From positions 1 to 48,934 of the forward strand of contig NW_026516421.1 of NCBI RefSeq assembly GCF_025602895.1: a DNA stretch of 48,934 nucleotides. Direction: 5' to 3'. Under the pieces are notes generated by a model. That model saw only the letters and a program-made list of their open reading frames with translations, was not told the origin of the DNA and ran no database searches. This DNA comes from Polychytrium aggregatum. Lineage: Eukaryota; Chytridiomycota; Chytridiomycetes; Polychytriales. The translations under genes were made by a program, and so were the position numbers. This document shows, piece after piece, positions 20,419 to 28,900 of this stretch (position 1 is the stretch's first letter; every line of letters starts with the position of its first letter).

Positions 20419-21010
20419 TATGCGGCGTTGATGGCTGGAAAAAAAAAAGAGCCCAATGGTCTATATAAGATTCCTCCTCTATTCCAGAGTGGATTCACCC
20501 GGTGAAGCGGTGGGAAAGGAGGCTGAAATACTCGGTGTTTTTCAGCCGTACCTGTGTCTTGTGAAGAGCCGTGCAGATAGCAATCGAGCACCCCTGGTCC
20601 GATAGATAGATTCTGTCCGGCAAGCGTCTGGGATTAAACCGCCCAAATTGAAACGGGACAACGTATATCTCCCAAGTCAATGATGTCGATCGATCACCGG
20701 GCTAAAGGATGTCGATCGGTCCTCACACTATTGTGATATATCGACCGCAGAGAATATTAAAGTCTGGTGCGGATTCTTCGGGACCAAGTCCCAGAAAGTA
20801 ACCTTCCTATACGGTAGGGTCGGCGTGCTTGAGTCCAAAAATGACGATATGTCCCATTGTCTACGCTATAAGCCCAATTGAGATCGAATCTGGATCACAG
20901 GCGACGATCGATTCGGTTGGCCGGTTGTGGTGCGAGTCGATTGCAACCGATTCCGGCGGGCCAGAGACGAGCCTGAATTGCTACGCATTGTGTGAGAAAA
21001 TAACAGCTTC
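20419..21010. other. Region with scattered transposon-end fragments
   Basis: About 590 bp without a gene. It includes the F-box gene promoter (a TATATAAGA stretch near 20461) and an isolated copy of the terminal repeat core, GAAACGGGACAA (20650-20661). A weaker facing copy, TGTCCCATTGT, lies near 20850. These may be the ends of a decayed 200-bp element, but the match is too weak to call. Confidence 0.4.
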
Positions 21011-21175
21011 CCAAATGAAACGGGACACCCTGCTGTGAGTCAGGGTTGTCGTTGCTTTCTGGTCCTGAATACACACCATTCATCACCCACCATGACCAAA
21101 GAGCATGTTCGCGATGCCTGGAAGCCGAGCGACTCCAGAAGGTCGACTATCTTGATACCGAGTAACCATGGGGCT

Positions 21176-21305
21176 GTCCAGATGGTTGGGTGCATCCAGA
21201 TGGTTGGGTGCATCGAGTGCATCTAGTGCAGCTGGTGCATCTGGTGCATCGAGTGCATCGAGTGCATACAATCACATTCCACATCCAGTGCATACAATCA
21301 CACTC
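21176..21305 (+). repeat. Tandem repeat array inside copy B
   Basis: It starts with two copies of an 18-base unit (TGGGTGCATCCAGATGGT). Several 9-base units of the GTGCATCGA / GTGCATCTA type follow, then two copies of a longer unit containing GTGCATACAATCACA. The related element copy A lacks this array, so it arose after the copies diverged. Confidence 0.8.
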
Positions 21306-21315
21306 CAGCATCACA

Positions 21316-21382
21316 ACATCAATGACAATCGATTGCTGCCACGGGATATCGACTGGGTGTATTCAAGATGATGCTCCCGAAG
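21316..21382 (+). pseudogene. Second Fanzor C-terminal relic, internally deleted
   Basis: Nucleotide alignment with copy A and with the intact Fanzor is clear over ACATCAATG, then CGATTGCTGCCACGGGATA, then GGTGTATTCAAGATG and the CTCCCGAAG that matches the Leu-Pro-Lys end. A deletion removes the Ala-Ser-Arg-Asn-Met segment, so the frame is broken. Confidence 0.75.
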
Positions 21383-21540
21383 CCAATGAAAGCCAAGTGA
21401 TTGCCAACGAAGACCCGAAACAATCTCATGGCTCGTCCACTGGGGCCAACAAAAGTTCAGCAGTCCTCGGGCCTCCGATGCCAGCGAAAGAGGGGCACCG
21501 TCCCATTTCGTTCGGAACAAGCCGTACACTTTCTTCAGGG

Positions 21541-21685
21541 GAAATGGGACACTAGCCCATGACCCATATGTTGGTGTGGTATCTGATGGCTTGCGTCCAA
21601 CAGAGCCATGTGCAATAACACGGATCACCTCCGAGTGAAGACTTCGGGATGCTCTCCGTCTCCACAATCGACCGTGTCCCATTTC
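21541..21685. mobile_element. 145-bp MITE with 12-bp perfect inverted repeats
   Basis: GAAATGGGACAC (21541-21552) is repeated exactly in inverse as GTGTCCCATTTC (21674-21685). The repeat differs by one base from the AAACGGGACAC core of the autonomous element 29 bp to the right, so the same transposase could have moved it. The 121-base interior has no coding potential and no clear similarity to Fanzor. Confidence 0.75.
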
Positions 21686-21713
21686 GCCTTGGGAGTGTTA
21701 CAGGCAATCCAAT

Positions 21714-21726
21714 AAAAAACGGGACA
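21714..21726 (+). repeat. Left terminal inverted repeat
   Basis: AAAAAACGGGACA, 13-base perfect inverse of the right end. Similar cores recur at 18051, 20651, 21018 and 21542. Confidence 0.85.
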
Positions 21727-21784
21727 CCCGGGTTTTTGACCATTCATCGAATAGTTTGTTACCCAATGTTATCGCGCGCTGGCC

Positions 21785-22717
21785 ATGACCATTCGCCACA
21801 CATCCGACTTTCGCACCGCCGCATTGCGATGCTACGCCTTCATCCATAGCCTGCGTAAGGTTGCCTCCATATTCAGTGTGTCCAAGAGCACCATCCATCG
21901 ATGGCACCGAGGATGCAAGCTGGATGACCCATCCCGGGTCCCAGCTCGCAGATCCACTTTCTTCGAGCAGGCATGTCCAGTCATTCGCACCCTGATTGAA
22001 CAGGACCCGTTCCAGACTGGTCCTGTGTTGCGATGCAAGCTCGAGTCCATCCTCCAGAGGAAAGTTTCACTCTCACTCTGCCACACTGCCATCCACCGAG
22101 CAGGTCTCTCACACAAGAGGGCAACACACCTCTACAAGTCCAAGCGACTGGATGAGCGAGTGGCACAGTTCAGGGACCAGGCCTGCTCCATCGACCCACG
22201 ACGATTCGTTTTTGTCGACGAGACAGGGATCAGGAGATCCATTTTTCCTCTTTACGGATACTCGCCGAAGGGTGCTCCGCTTCGCCAGCGCAATCATATG
22301 AAACACAAGTCTGTCTCGGCTGCATTTGCCATCAACCACTCTGGTGTGCTGCATCGCATGTACATCCCCACATCATTCAAGACACACTCGATGGTCGAGT
22401 TCTTTGAGCGAGCGAGCTTCCCAGACGACTCTGTGATTGTGATGGACAATGTCAGCATGCACAAGACAATGGCTGTCCTGGACTGCATCGAGCGCCGAGG
22501 ATGGTCAGTGATCTTCACCCCACCTGCCTCGCCCGACTTCAATCCCATCGAGAACTTCTTTGGGATTGTGAAGCGTCAGTACAGGAAGGCAGCAGCGCTG
22601 AATGCGTCCGAGGGGTTCAGAGTCGGGATGGTGACCCTGTTTGAGTCTGCCGTTCGGAGGGTGCTTCCAGATGTCTTCCCACGGCTGATTGAGCGAGCGA
22701 TGCGCTTCTGGGGTTGA
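21785..22717 (+). CDS. IS630/Tc1-mariner superfamily DDE transposase
   Basis: 310 residues. The N-terminal helix-turn-helix region has VASIFSVSKSTIHRW (about 26-40), which should bind the terminal repeats. The catalytic triad is Asp145 in FVFVDETG, Asp221 in VIVMDNVSMH and Glu256 in SPDFNPIENFFG, with 34 residues between the last two (DD34E, as in Tc1/mariner). The family cuts and pastes DNA into TA. The ATG is 71 bases inside the left repeat. All motifs are intact, and the length is normal for the family. Confidence 0.93.
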   Translation: MTIRHTSDFRTAALRCYAFIHSLRKVASIFSVSKSTIHRWHRGCKLDDPSRVPARRSTFFEQACPVIRTLIEQDPFQTGPVLRCKLESILQRKVSLSLCHTAIHRAGLSHKRATHLYKSKRLDERVAQFRDQACSIDPRRFVFVDETGIRRSIFPLYGYSPKGAPLRQRNHMKHKSVSAAFAINHSGVLHRMYIPTSFKTHSMVEFFERASFPDDSVIVMDNVSMHKTMAVLDCIERRGWSVIFTPPASPDFNPIENFFGIVKRQYRKAAALNASEGFRVGMVTLFESAVRRVLPDVFPRLIERAMRFWG

Positions 22718-22834
22718 GTTCCCTCCAATCAAGCCGCCGTTTTCGCGTTCACATCCCTGGCTTGAACCTCTCGGCGATTTTTGAACAGGGTCACTTCCCC
22801 AACCAGCCCGCAAAGACGGGCTCCTGCTCTCGGG

Positions 22835-22840
22835 TATAAA
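22835..22840 (+). promoter_or_regulatory. TATA box candidate for the Fanzor gene
   Basis: TATAAA in the context GGGTATAAATG, 129 bases before the Fanzor ATG and about 120 bases after the transposase stop. It suggests that Fanzor has its own promoter rather than being read with the transposase. Confidence 0.5.
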
Positions 22841-22968
22841 TGCCACACCTTCGTCCTGCTGCTTTCTTTCCTCATCTCGCCTTGATCTGATCATCGCGCT
22901 ATTGTACGATAAAAAAAGTCTCTGCTCTGACCAGTACCACTGGCAGGCATCCAGCATCCTCTGCCCCC

Positions 22969-25341
22969 ATGCCTCCGAAGCGTAAGGGTACCGGTGATGG
23001 CCAGCCTCGGCCACCCAGGCCCAAGAAAGCCAAGTCACAGTCGGAGCCTGTCTCTGGTTCGTATTCTGATCCCACGCATGCTTGGTCGTCTGTTGCTCCG
23101 TCGCTCACCACCACTGCTTCTGCAGATCCAATGGATGTCGATCCCACCGAGCCTGGTCCATCTACTTCCTCGAGTACTGGCAAGCGATGTCCCAAGTGCG
23201 ATGGCACCGATCACGAACGCTGCAACACTAGCAAGTGTCCCAAATATCACCCCCTCAAGAGTTCTGTCGTCCCACTCGTGGATGGAAGGTCATCCGCCCC
23301 TCAGTTCAGCTGCTTCAAGCAGACCATGGATGGCTGTTGTCTCAATCCCGCTCTCCGCGACAAGATCCAGGCCACCGTCGAGGCCATGACCCAGATCCAG
23401 TTCGAGGCATCCAGGCTGCTCAACCTGCACATCCTCCGGTGCATCGAGCAGGATATTCCCGTCCCCGTCATCTCCAAGTCCACCCCTGCTTTCGTTCGCC
23501 AATGCTTCACGATTGTCCAGGACGGTGCCCTCTCCCCGACCGGGGACAATGAGAAATACAACGAGCATCTGGTCGCTTCCTTTCGCGACTACCAGACCAC
23601 TCGGCACGCAGACCTGCCTCCGGCCCCTCGTCTGCCTGATGGTGCTCACAGTCAGCTTCTCACACTGGCTGTCAATGCCTATGCTACCAACTGCACCACC
23701 CACCTCGACCTGGCCTACTGGCGACTCCTTCGCCGCTTCTGCGCTGCCGTCTTCCCAGCCAACAAGCATAAGCACGAAGCCATCGAGGCCTGTCTTGAGC
23801 TCTTTGAGAAACCAGGGCAGACTCCACCCAAGGCCGATCTCGAGTTCCTCTATCCAGACTTTGGCCACGTCCTGGACGAGTTTCGGTACAGCAACGACCA
23901 GGACCGCTTCCGGGCCCTCCATCGCCTCTCACACCATGTGGGAATCCTCGCCCGAGACAAGATGGTCGACAATGTCCACAAGTGGATCGACTGTGACATG
24001 CCCGCCCTCCGAGTCACCGAGCTGCAGCGCCAGGCCAAGCTGGACAGCCTCACTGCCAGAGGCATTCCCTCCGACGACAAGAGGTTCACCAAGGCCAAGT
24101 CGGAGCTCGGCACCACCAAGTCCAAGATCAACAAGCTGGCATCCAGACTCAAGTGGGCCCTCAAGCAGCTCGCTCTCGACACTCCTCCGGCCGTGTGCAC
24201 GATGGTCCCTCTGTGCACTGCGAAGGCCAAGTATGTCAAGATCGACACGGTCACTCTCTGGGAACTCCTGGGTCCAAAGAAGCGCCTTGGACTCACCAGG
24301 GACAAGCTCAAGGAAGAAGGTGATGACGGTGTCAACAACCAGGATCGTCTCTGGCGCAGTTGCTTCAAGCTGCGTAGTTCCCTCTTCCGTGACCGGGATA
24401 TCAATCACAAACTGTTCAACTACGAGATCAGCACCGATGGCATTGGATGCACCATCGGCCTCGTCAAGTTTTTGCCTCGAACCGATCACACCGAGACCAT
24501 CGAGCCTCCTCCGACTGCCGAGCAGCGTATCCAGGCCCACATCGGCAACCCAGACCCCGATCGCACCACTTGGATTGGCATCGATCCTGGAGTCGGCTCC
24601 ATCTTCACGGCGGTCATCCAAGCACCGGGCCACCAAGACGAGGTGGTCTCGTTCTCCAATGGCCACTACCAGCAAATATGTGGCCATACGTCCAACACAA
24701 GGTGGCACAACACCATGAAGTATCGACTCAGCATCGAGACCTGGATGTCGACCACCCCCTCGCCCAAGGTGTCGTCCTCGGAGGCTTTCAAGGTCCATCT
24801 CACCCATGTCCTGCGACCGGAGCTGCGAGTGCAGCTCGACTTCCACCTTGGCAAGAAGGCCCGTCACCATCGATTCACGGGCCACAAGAGGCGCCAAGTG
24901 GCCGTCGACAGGATGTGCAAGGCCGTCCTGAGGCACGCCCCGATACGGACCGATGTGGTGATCGCCTTTGGCAATGCGTCATGGCGTCAAGGCAAGGGCT
25001 ATGCATCCAGCCCTCGGAGGCAGCGGTTTGCTCGGTACTTTGAGCAGTTCGAGCACCACCGTTGCCGGCCCAATCACCATCATGGAGGCATCAAGGTGGC
25101 CTCGACGAACGAGTTCAACACCTCGCAAGTGTGCTCCAAGTGCCTGGAGCCAGTTCGGTTGGAAGGACTCGATGCGCCCAGTGTTGCGAATTCCCACTTT
25201 GTCAGGAGCTGCAAGAATCCCAGCTGCCGGACAGTGTGGAATCGCGACGTCAATGCGGCGCGCAACATGATCACAGTATGCAGGTCGATTGTGGAGACCA
25301 GAGAGCGACCGGTGGTCTTCACTCGGAGGCTGCCAAAGTGA
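22969..25341 (+). CDS. Fanzor (eukaryotic TnpB-like RNA-guided DNA nuclease)
   Basis: 790 residues, single exon. A basic N-terminus (PPKRKG, PPRPKKAKS) looks like a nuclear localisation signal. A Cys-rich motif follows (Cys74, Cys77, Cys85, Cys90), then a long helical region. The C-terminal half is a split RuvC nuclease: RuvC-I WIGIDPGVGS (Asp539), and RuvC-III NRDVNAARNM (Asp760) preceded by a zinc finger (Cys722, Cys725, Cys748, Cys753). Glu715 in NEFNTS sits where Fanzors carry a shifted catalytic glutamate. Fanzors cut DNA guided by an RNA whose scaffold is encoded at the 3' end of the gene. The size fits Fanzor1. The start is the first Met, 129 bases after a TATA box. All catalytic positions are present. 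Confidence 0.94.
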   Translation: MPPKRKGTGDGQPRPPRPKKAKSQSEPVSGSYSDPTHAWSSVAPSLTTTASADPMDVDPTEPGPSTSSSTGKRCPKCDGTDHERCNTSKCPKYHPLKSSVVPLVDGRSSAPQFSCFKQTMDGCCLNPALRDKIQATVEAMTQIQFEASRLLNLHILRCIEQDIPVPVISKSTPAFVRQCFTIVQDGALSPTGDNEKYNEHLVASFRDYQTTRHADLPPAPRLPDGAHSQLLTLAVNAYATNCTTHLDLAYWRLLRRFCAAVFPANKHKHEAIEACLELFEKPGQTPPKADLEFLYPDFGHVLDEFRYSNDQDRFRALHRLSHHVGILARDKMVDNVHKWIDCDMPALRVTELQRQAKLDSLTARGIPSDDKRFTKAKSELGTTKSKINKLASRLKWALKQLALDTPPAVCTMVPLCTAKAKYVKIDTVTLWELLGPKKRLGLTRDKLKEEGDDGVNNQDRLWRSCFKLRSSLFRDRDINHKLFNYEISTDGIGCTIGLVKFLPRTDHTETIEPPPTAEQRIQAHIGNPDPDRTTWIGIDPGVGSIFTAVIQAPGHQDEVVSFSNGHYQQICGHTSNTRWHNTMKYRLSIETWMSTTPSPKVSSSEAFKVHLTHVLRPELRVQLDFHLGKKARHHRFTGHKRRQVAVDRMCKAVLRHAPIRTDVVIAFGNASWRQGKGYASSPRRQRFARYFEQFEHHRCRPNHHHGGIKVASTNEFNTSQVCSKCLEPVRLEGLDAPSVANSHFVRSCKNPSCRTVWNRDVNAARNMITVCRSIVETRERPVVFTRRLPK

Positions 25342-25430
25342 TCTGTTTTATTTCTTGTGGCTTTGCTTGACGCAAGCACAGCACATACTACATGTTCATG
25401 GAAACGGCTATATTGTCCCGTTTTTTTTCT
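25240..25430 (+). ncRNA. Expected guide (fRNA/omega-RNA) scaffold region of Fanzor
   Basis: In studied TnpB/Fanzor systems the RNA starts within or just after the 3' part of the nuclease gene and runs through the element end into flanking DNA, which supplies the guide. Here the candidate span covers the last coding bases, a 72-base untranslated tail and the right terminal repeat. A hairpin TGCTTG-ACG-CAAGCA lies at 25364-25378. The corresponding segment is the part retained in the two decayed copies. RNA boundaries are inferred, not seen. Confidence 0.45.
25414..25426 (-). repeat. Right terminal inverted repeat
   Basis: TGTCCCGTTTTTT on the plus strand, the exact inverse of the left end. The T run continues two bases further, then CTGAATAAAG. 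Copy A has the same CAGAAAAAAAACGGGACA edge, which supports an outer boundary near 25430. Confidence 0.85.
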
Positions 25431-25952
25431 GAATAAAGTGTACTGTCATTTTGCGCGGGAAAGCCGGCTCCCCCATACCGCGCTCTCACTCTGCTTCGAG
25501 TGCCGGCGCTCGCGCGACGTTTCTTTGACTAGAGTCCCCCTTCCGAGTCTACCGAACGTATTTCACTCAGATAGACGCTCCGCGTCATTCGAGCGATGAT
25601 GAATGCTGCAACAGGTGACCTGCGTTGTGGGTTTCTGCATTTATTGTGAACCGGCGCGTATTGCGTCTCTGGCTGTTCGAGGGCGGGATTGTCACCATGA
25701 CTGATCAAACGATTCGACTTGTCCACAGACGCAGCACGCACTGCTTCGGGCCGACGCAGACCTGCCCATACACAGAAGCGACCAAAGCCACGACCTTCCG
25801 GAAAATTCAGACTTGACGGTCACCCCTCGGCGGTAGTTTTTGTTCGGGACGATATTGTACAGAACTTTGATTGTTCCTCGTTGGATCGTGTACTTGCCCC
25901 TCGCACGGAGGAGTGCTTTTCAGTATACGGGGATGGAAACTATTCTTGCGAG
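25427..25952. other. Promoter region of the dynein gene
   Basis: About 525 bp between the Fanzor transposon and the first dynein ATG. The dynein frame stays open back to about 25719 without a Met, so a further 5' exon or an upstream start is possible. I see no other gene or repeat. Confidence 0.45.
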
Positions 25953-28900
25953 ATGAGCCAGATCTCCGAAAAGAAAGCAAAGACATCCTGGCGCAACTCC
26001 AGATTACCTCTCAAGCCCGGTCAGGAACGCATTGCCCATGAACGAGTTTCTCTACCCGCACAGCCAGCTCACGCCAGAGAAGATGCGAATCCACAGAGCA
26101 GTCCGCAAATGAACCAAATCATTCTCAAGCTTGAGCAACACTTTAAAAAGCGGAGCAAAAAGGCCATGCGTGAGGGCTTATCGGAAGCGCTTCATAGAAA
26201 TGATCCATATCGAAGTCCGATGAATCTACAATCAGCAAAATATCTGCCTCTCGAGTGGTTTGATGATATCGAAATGGACCCATACACGCCGCAGGAATGG
26301 GTCGGTCTCGGTGGAGATGATGGCGGCACTCCCGCCGTGAGTCGCTTCTTCTTTTACCCTGAATCTGATGTCGACTGGCAGTGGCTCTCATGTCGCGTCA
26401 TTGGATACGACGACACCCTAGGACTTTTCTCGATCAAATGGGAAAATTCAGACCAAGTCAAGTTGGCAAAACGCCTCAACATTTGCTTCAGAGCCGAGCG
26501 AATGGATAAATTCTACTCGCGGATCGAGACCGCGTTTCGGCTGCGAAATGCCGCCCATCAGCAGGTGTGCTATCTCCGTAACATCGAAGAGATGAAGAGC
26601 AAATATCGCCACAAAATGCCAAAACGGCTCAAAATACGGCTTCTCGATGCTGTCAAAGACCATGTGAGCATGCGCAACCTGGCAACGCTGGTGAGTTCGA
26701 TTGCACTCTCGTCCTCGTCGCGGCCGTGGCTGTGGATCGCTTGGATTCACACCGAACGCTACCTATAGCCAGCGCCATCGCCATCGGTCGATTGAGCCCG
26801 AGCCTGAGTCTGAGTATAGCCGCTCACAAACGCGATTTGTGCTCTGTATGTGTATAAGGAACACTGCGTTTTAGAAATTGAGACGGACTACACCCTGAGC
26901 ATGAGGAGGGCAGAGTACGACCATGTGAACGGACCGTATGAAGCCACGCTCCAGCAGATAGCAACTGCCACTTCCGAAAAGTTTGCAAAACTGGCTCTTG
27001 AGAAATCTGGCGCGAACCAAGATGACATCCAAGATAAGCTCTATAAATCCGTGGCCCTTTCAACCCGAGAAATGTCAACATACATGTTTCTCGCCAACGC
27101 CGAAGTGCAGCGCACTATCATCGACATATTGGGATCGCTCCGAAATGTATTCAGCGACTCGGATAGATACTTCCAAAAACGCTTTGAGCTGCCGCTTTCC
27201 TTTTATGCATTCTGTGATAAGCTAAAGAGTCACGTAAGCTGTGTCCAAGTGAAGCTCACCCATGAGTGGCCCCACGCTATTGCAAGCCGGATCAAATCAC
27301 AGCTCGGGGAGTACTTCAACTTGAAGGAATCTCGTGATGTCGCCCACCAAACAAGTCGCTGCAAAGATTTTCTGAGGATGGTAAACCTGGTGATGAAACA
27401 GCAAGCGAGCGCCTGCGCTTACGATGGGCTCAAGTTGTTCCTGAAGATGTTCAACGTGATTGTCCGGGATGATCTGTATGCAGGCCCGGAGAGACGTAGC
27501 TCTACCCATGGAGATATCCAAAGCACATCTCTCTTCAATATCTGCTACGATATTCAAGTGCCAACAGCCGTGCCCGAAGCGCCTCTGCCACTACCCTGCG
27601 TTGTTATCATCAAAATTTCTGTCAGAGATATCTCTGGAATCTACTATTGCACCTCCGACGTTCCAACCGAAAGAGACAACGCCATCGGTCTTGATCCGCC
27701 CCTCGAGTTACTCGAGAGTGCCATACTAGAGCTCTTCACTTTGCCAAGAATCTCGACCAGTAACAGCATTCCGACAATCGAGTCTCTTGTGCTTCCGTTT
27801 CTGGAAGTCCTCGAGCCAAATACCATCACACTTGACTACGATGAGCCCCTCATATTGGATGGAAGTCGGATCTTGCTGAGCCTCATCCGAGAAACCTACA
27901 CCAACATAAACTCCCTGGTCAATCAGTACACGGCTTACGAGTTCCTTGTGCAGGAGGAGTTGTCCGATGAAACGTTTCAGAACGCCATCCGCCATATCGA
28001 CTTACTTCGCGAGCTTTTGTCGAAATACCATGAGGCAACAACCACCGTGGGCCACGTTTCACTGGACTATGTGCGTTATCCCCCTCTTGTGGTCGACTGT
28101 GCGGAAATCAAGAAGACACTTGGCAGTAAGCTGCGGGAGATATATGGAAAAATAGGAATTTTCATGAGCACACATATCCAGACAAGCTGTCGAGCGATAT
28201 GCAAAGCCTTCCAGCGACTCTACGACGCCATTTCTGTGGATCCGGCACAAGACGCAGAGAAATGGAAAACTTTTCAAAACTCAGTGGCCAAGTCGATGGA
28301 GGAAGGAAATAGATATCACAAAAAGGTATGATACGATATATATACTCTGCGCGAGTTTTGATGTATGTCTGGAGCGATGGGGGTATCTGGGGCTTCGATA
28401 GATCCTGGATGCGCTTCTGCCTATCGATAGTGTCCCTGATTGATTGAATCGTGCTTCGCCGGCAAACTTGAAACGCCACTCCTTGGCCATCTTGCGCTCT
28501 GCATGACTCGACGCGACAAACACAAACCAACAGCTGAAATACCTGAAGCAAGTCTGGGATTTGCTTGAGGAGTACAGTGTCTCGTTTTCGGATGAGATCA
28601 ACACTCAATTTTGGGAAACATGGGCATGGCCAAAGCGCTTGTTCTCGGAGGTCGAAGAGGCCAATCATCGACTGGAGGAATCAAAACGGCACATTGGGCA
28701 GCAAATAGAGGTCGATACAGAGTTTATCAACTCGAGCGTCGCAGCGTATACGTTGGAAATTGATCAGCATTTGCGAGAGAACGCGGTTGATTCAATCGAA
28801 ATCATGTACGCTCGAGTCCAAAGTCTCCGACACAAAATCGACAAGATTGGGGCTCTTGTGCTCAGTGTACAAGAGCGTGGAAAGCTCATTGGGCTCAATC

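Larger units (their letters stand above)
21011..21511 (+). mobile_element. Non-autonomous element with Fanzor 3' end (copy B)
   Basis: About 500 bp. The left end has AAATGAAACGGGACACC (21013-21029) and the right end has CCGTCCCATTTCG (21498-21510). It aligns in order with the reverse complement of copy A: the 5' end with CTGAATACACACC, then a Fanzor C-terminal relic (21316-21382), then a tail sharing ATTGCCAACGAAGAC-type sequence with copy A. Copy B differs by a tandem-repeat expansion in the middle and by a deletion of roughly 27 bases in the Fanzor relic. Confidence 0.72.
21714..25426 (+). mobile_element. Transposon carrying IS630/Tc1-mariner transposase and Fanzor
   Basis: The ends are AAAAAACGGGACA (21714-21726) and its exact reverse complement TGTCCCGTTTTTT (25414-25426), spanning 3.7 kb. 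Inside are two open genes in the same direction, a DD34E transposase and a Fanzor nuclease, with no stops. TA dinucleotides lie next to both edges, as Tc1-mariner insertion requires, but the exact outer bases are uncertain because the right A/T run is longer than the left. Fanzor1 genes are known as passengers in Tc1-mariner and other eukaryotic transposons, so the pairing fits a known theme. The open frames suggest a fairly young copy. Confidence 0.88.

Noticed and set aside
20650-20861. Possible 210-bp MITE with AAACGGGACAA and TTGTCCCAT-like ends
   Set aside because: Only the left core is good. The facing copy has mismatches and no similarity extends inward, so I left it as a fragment.
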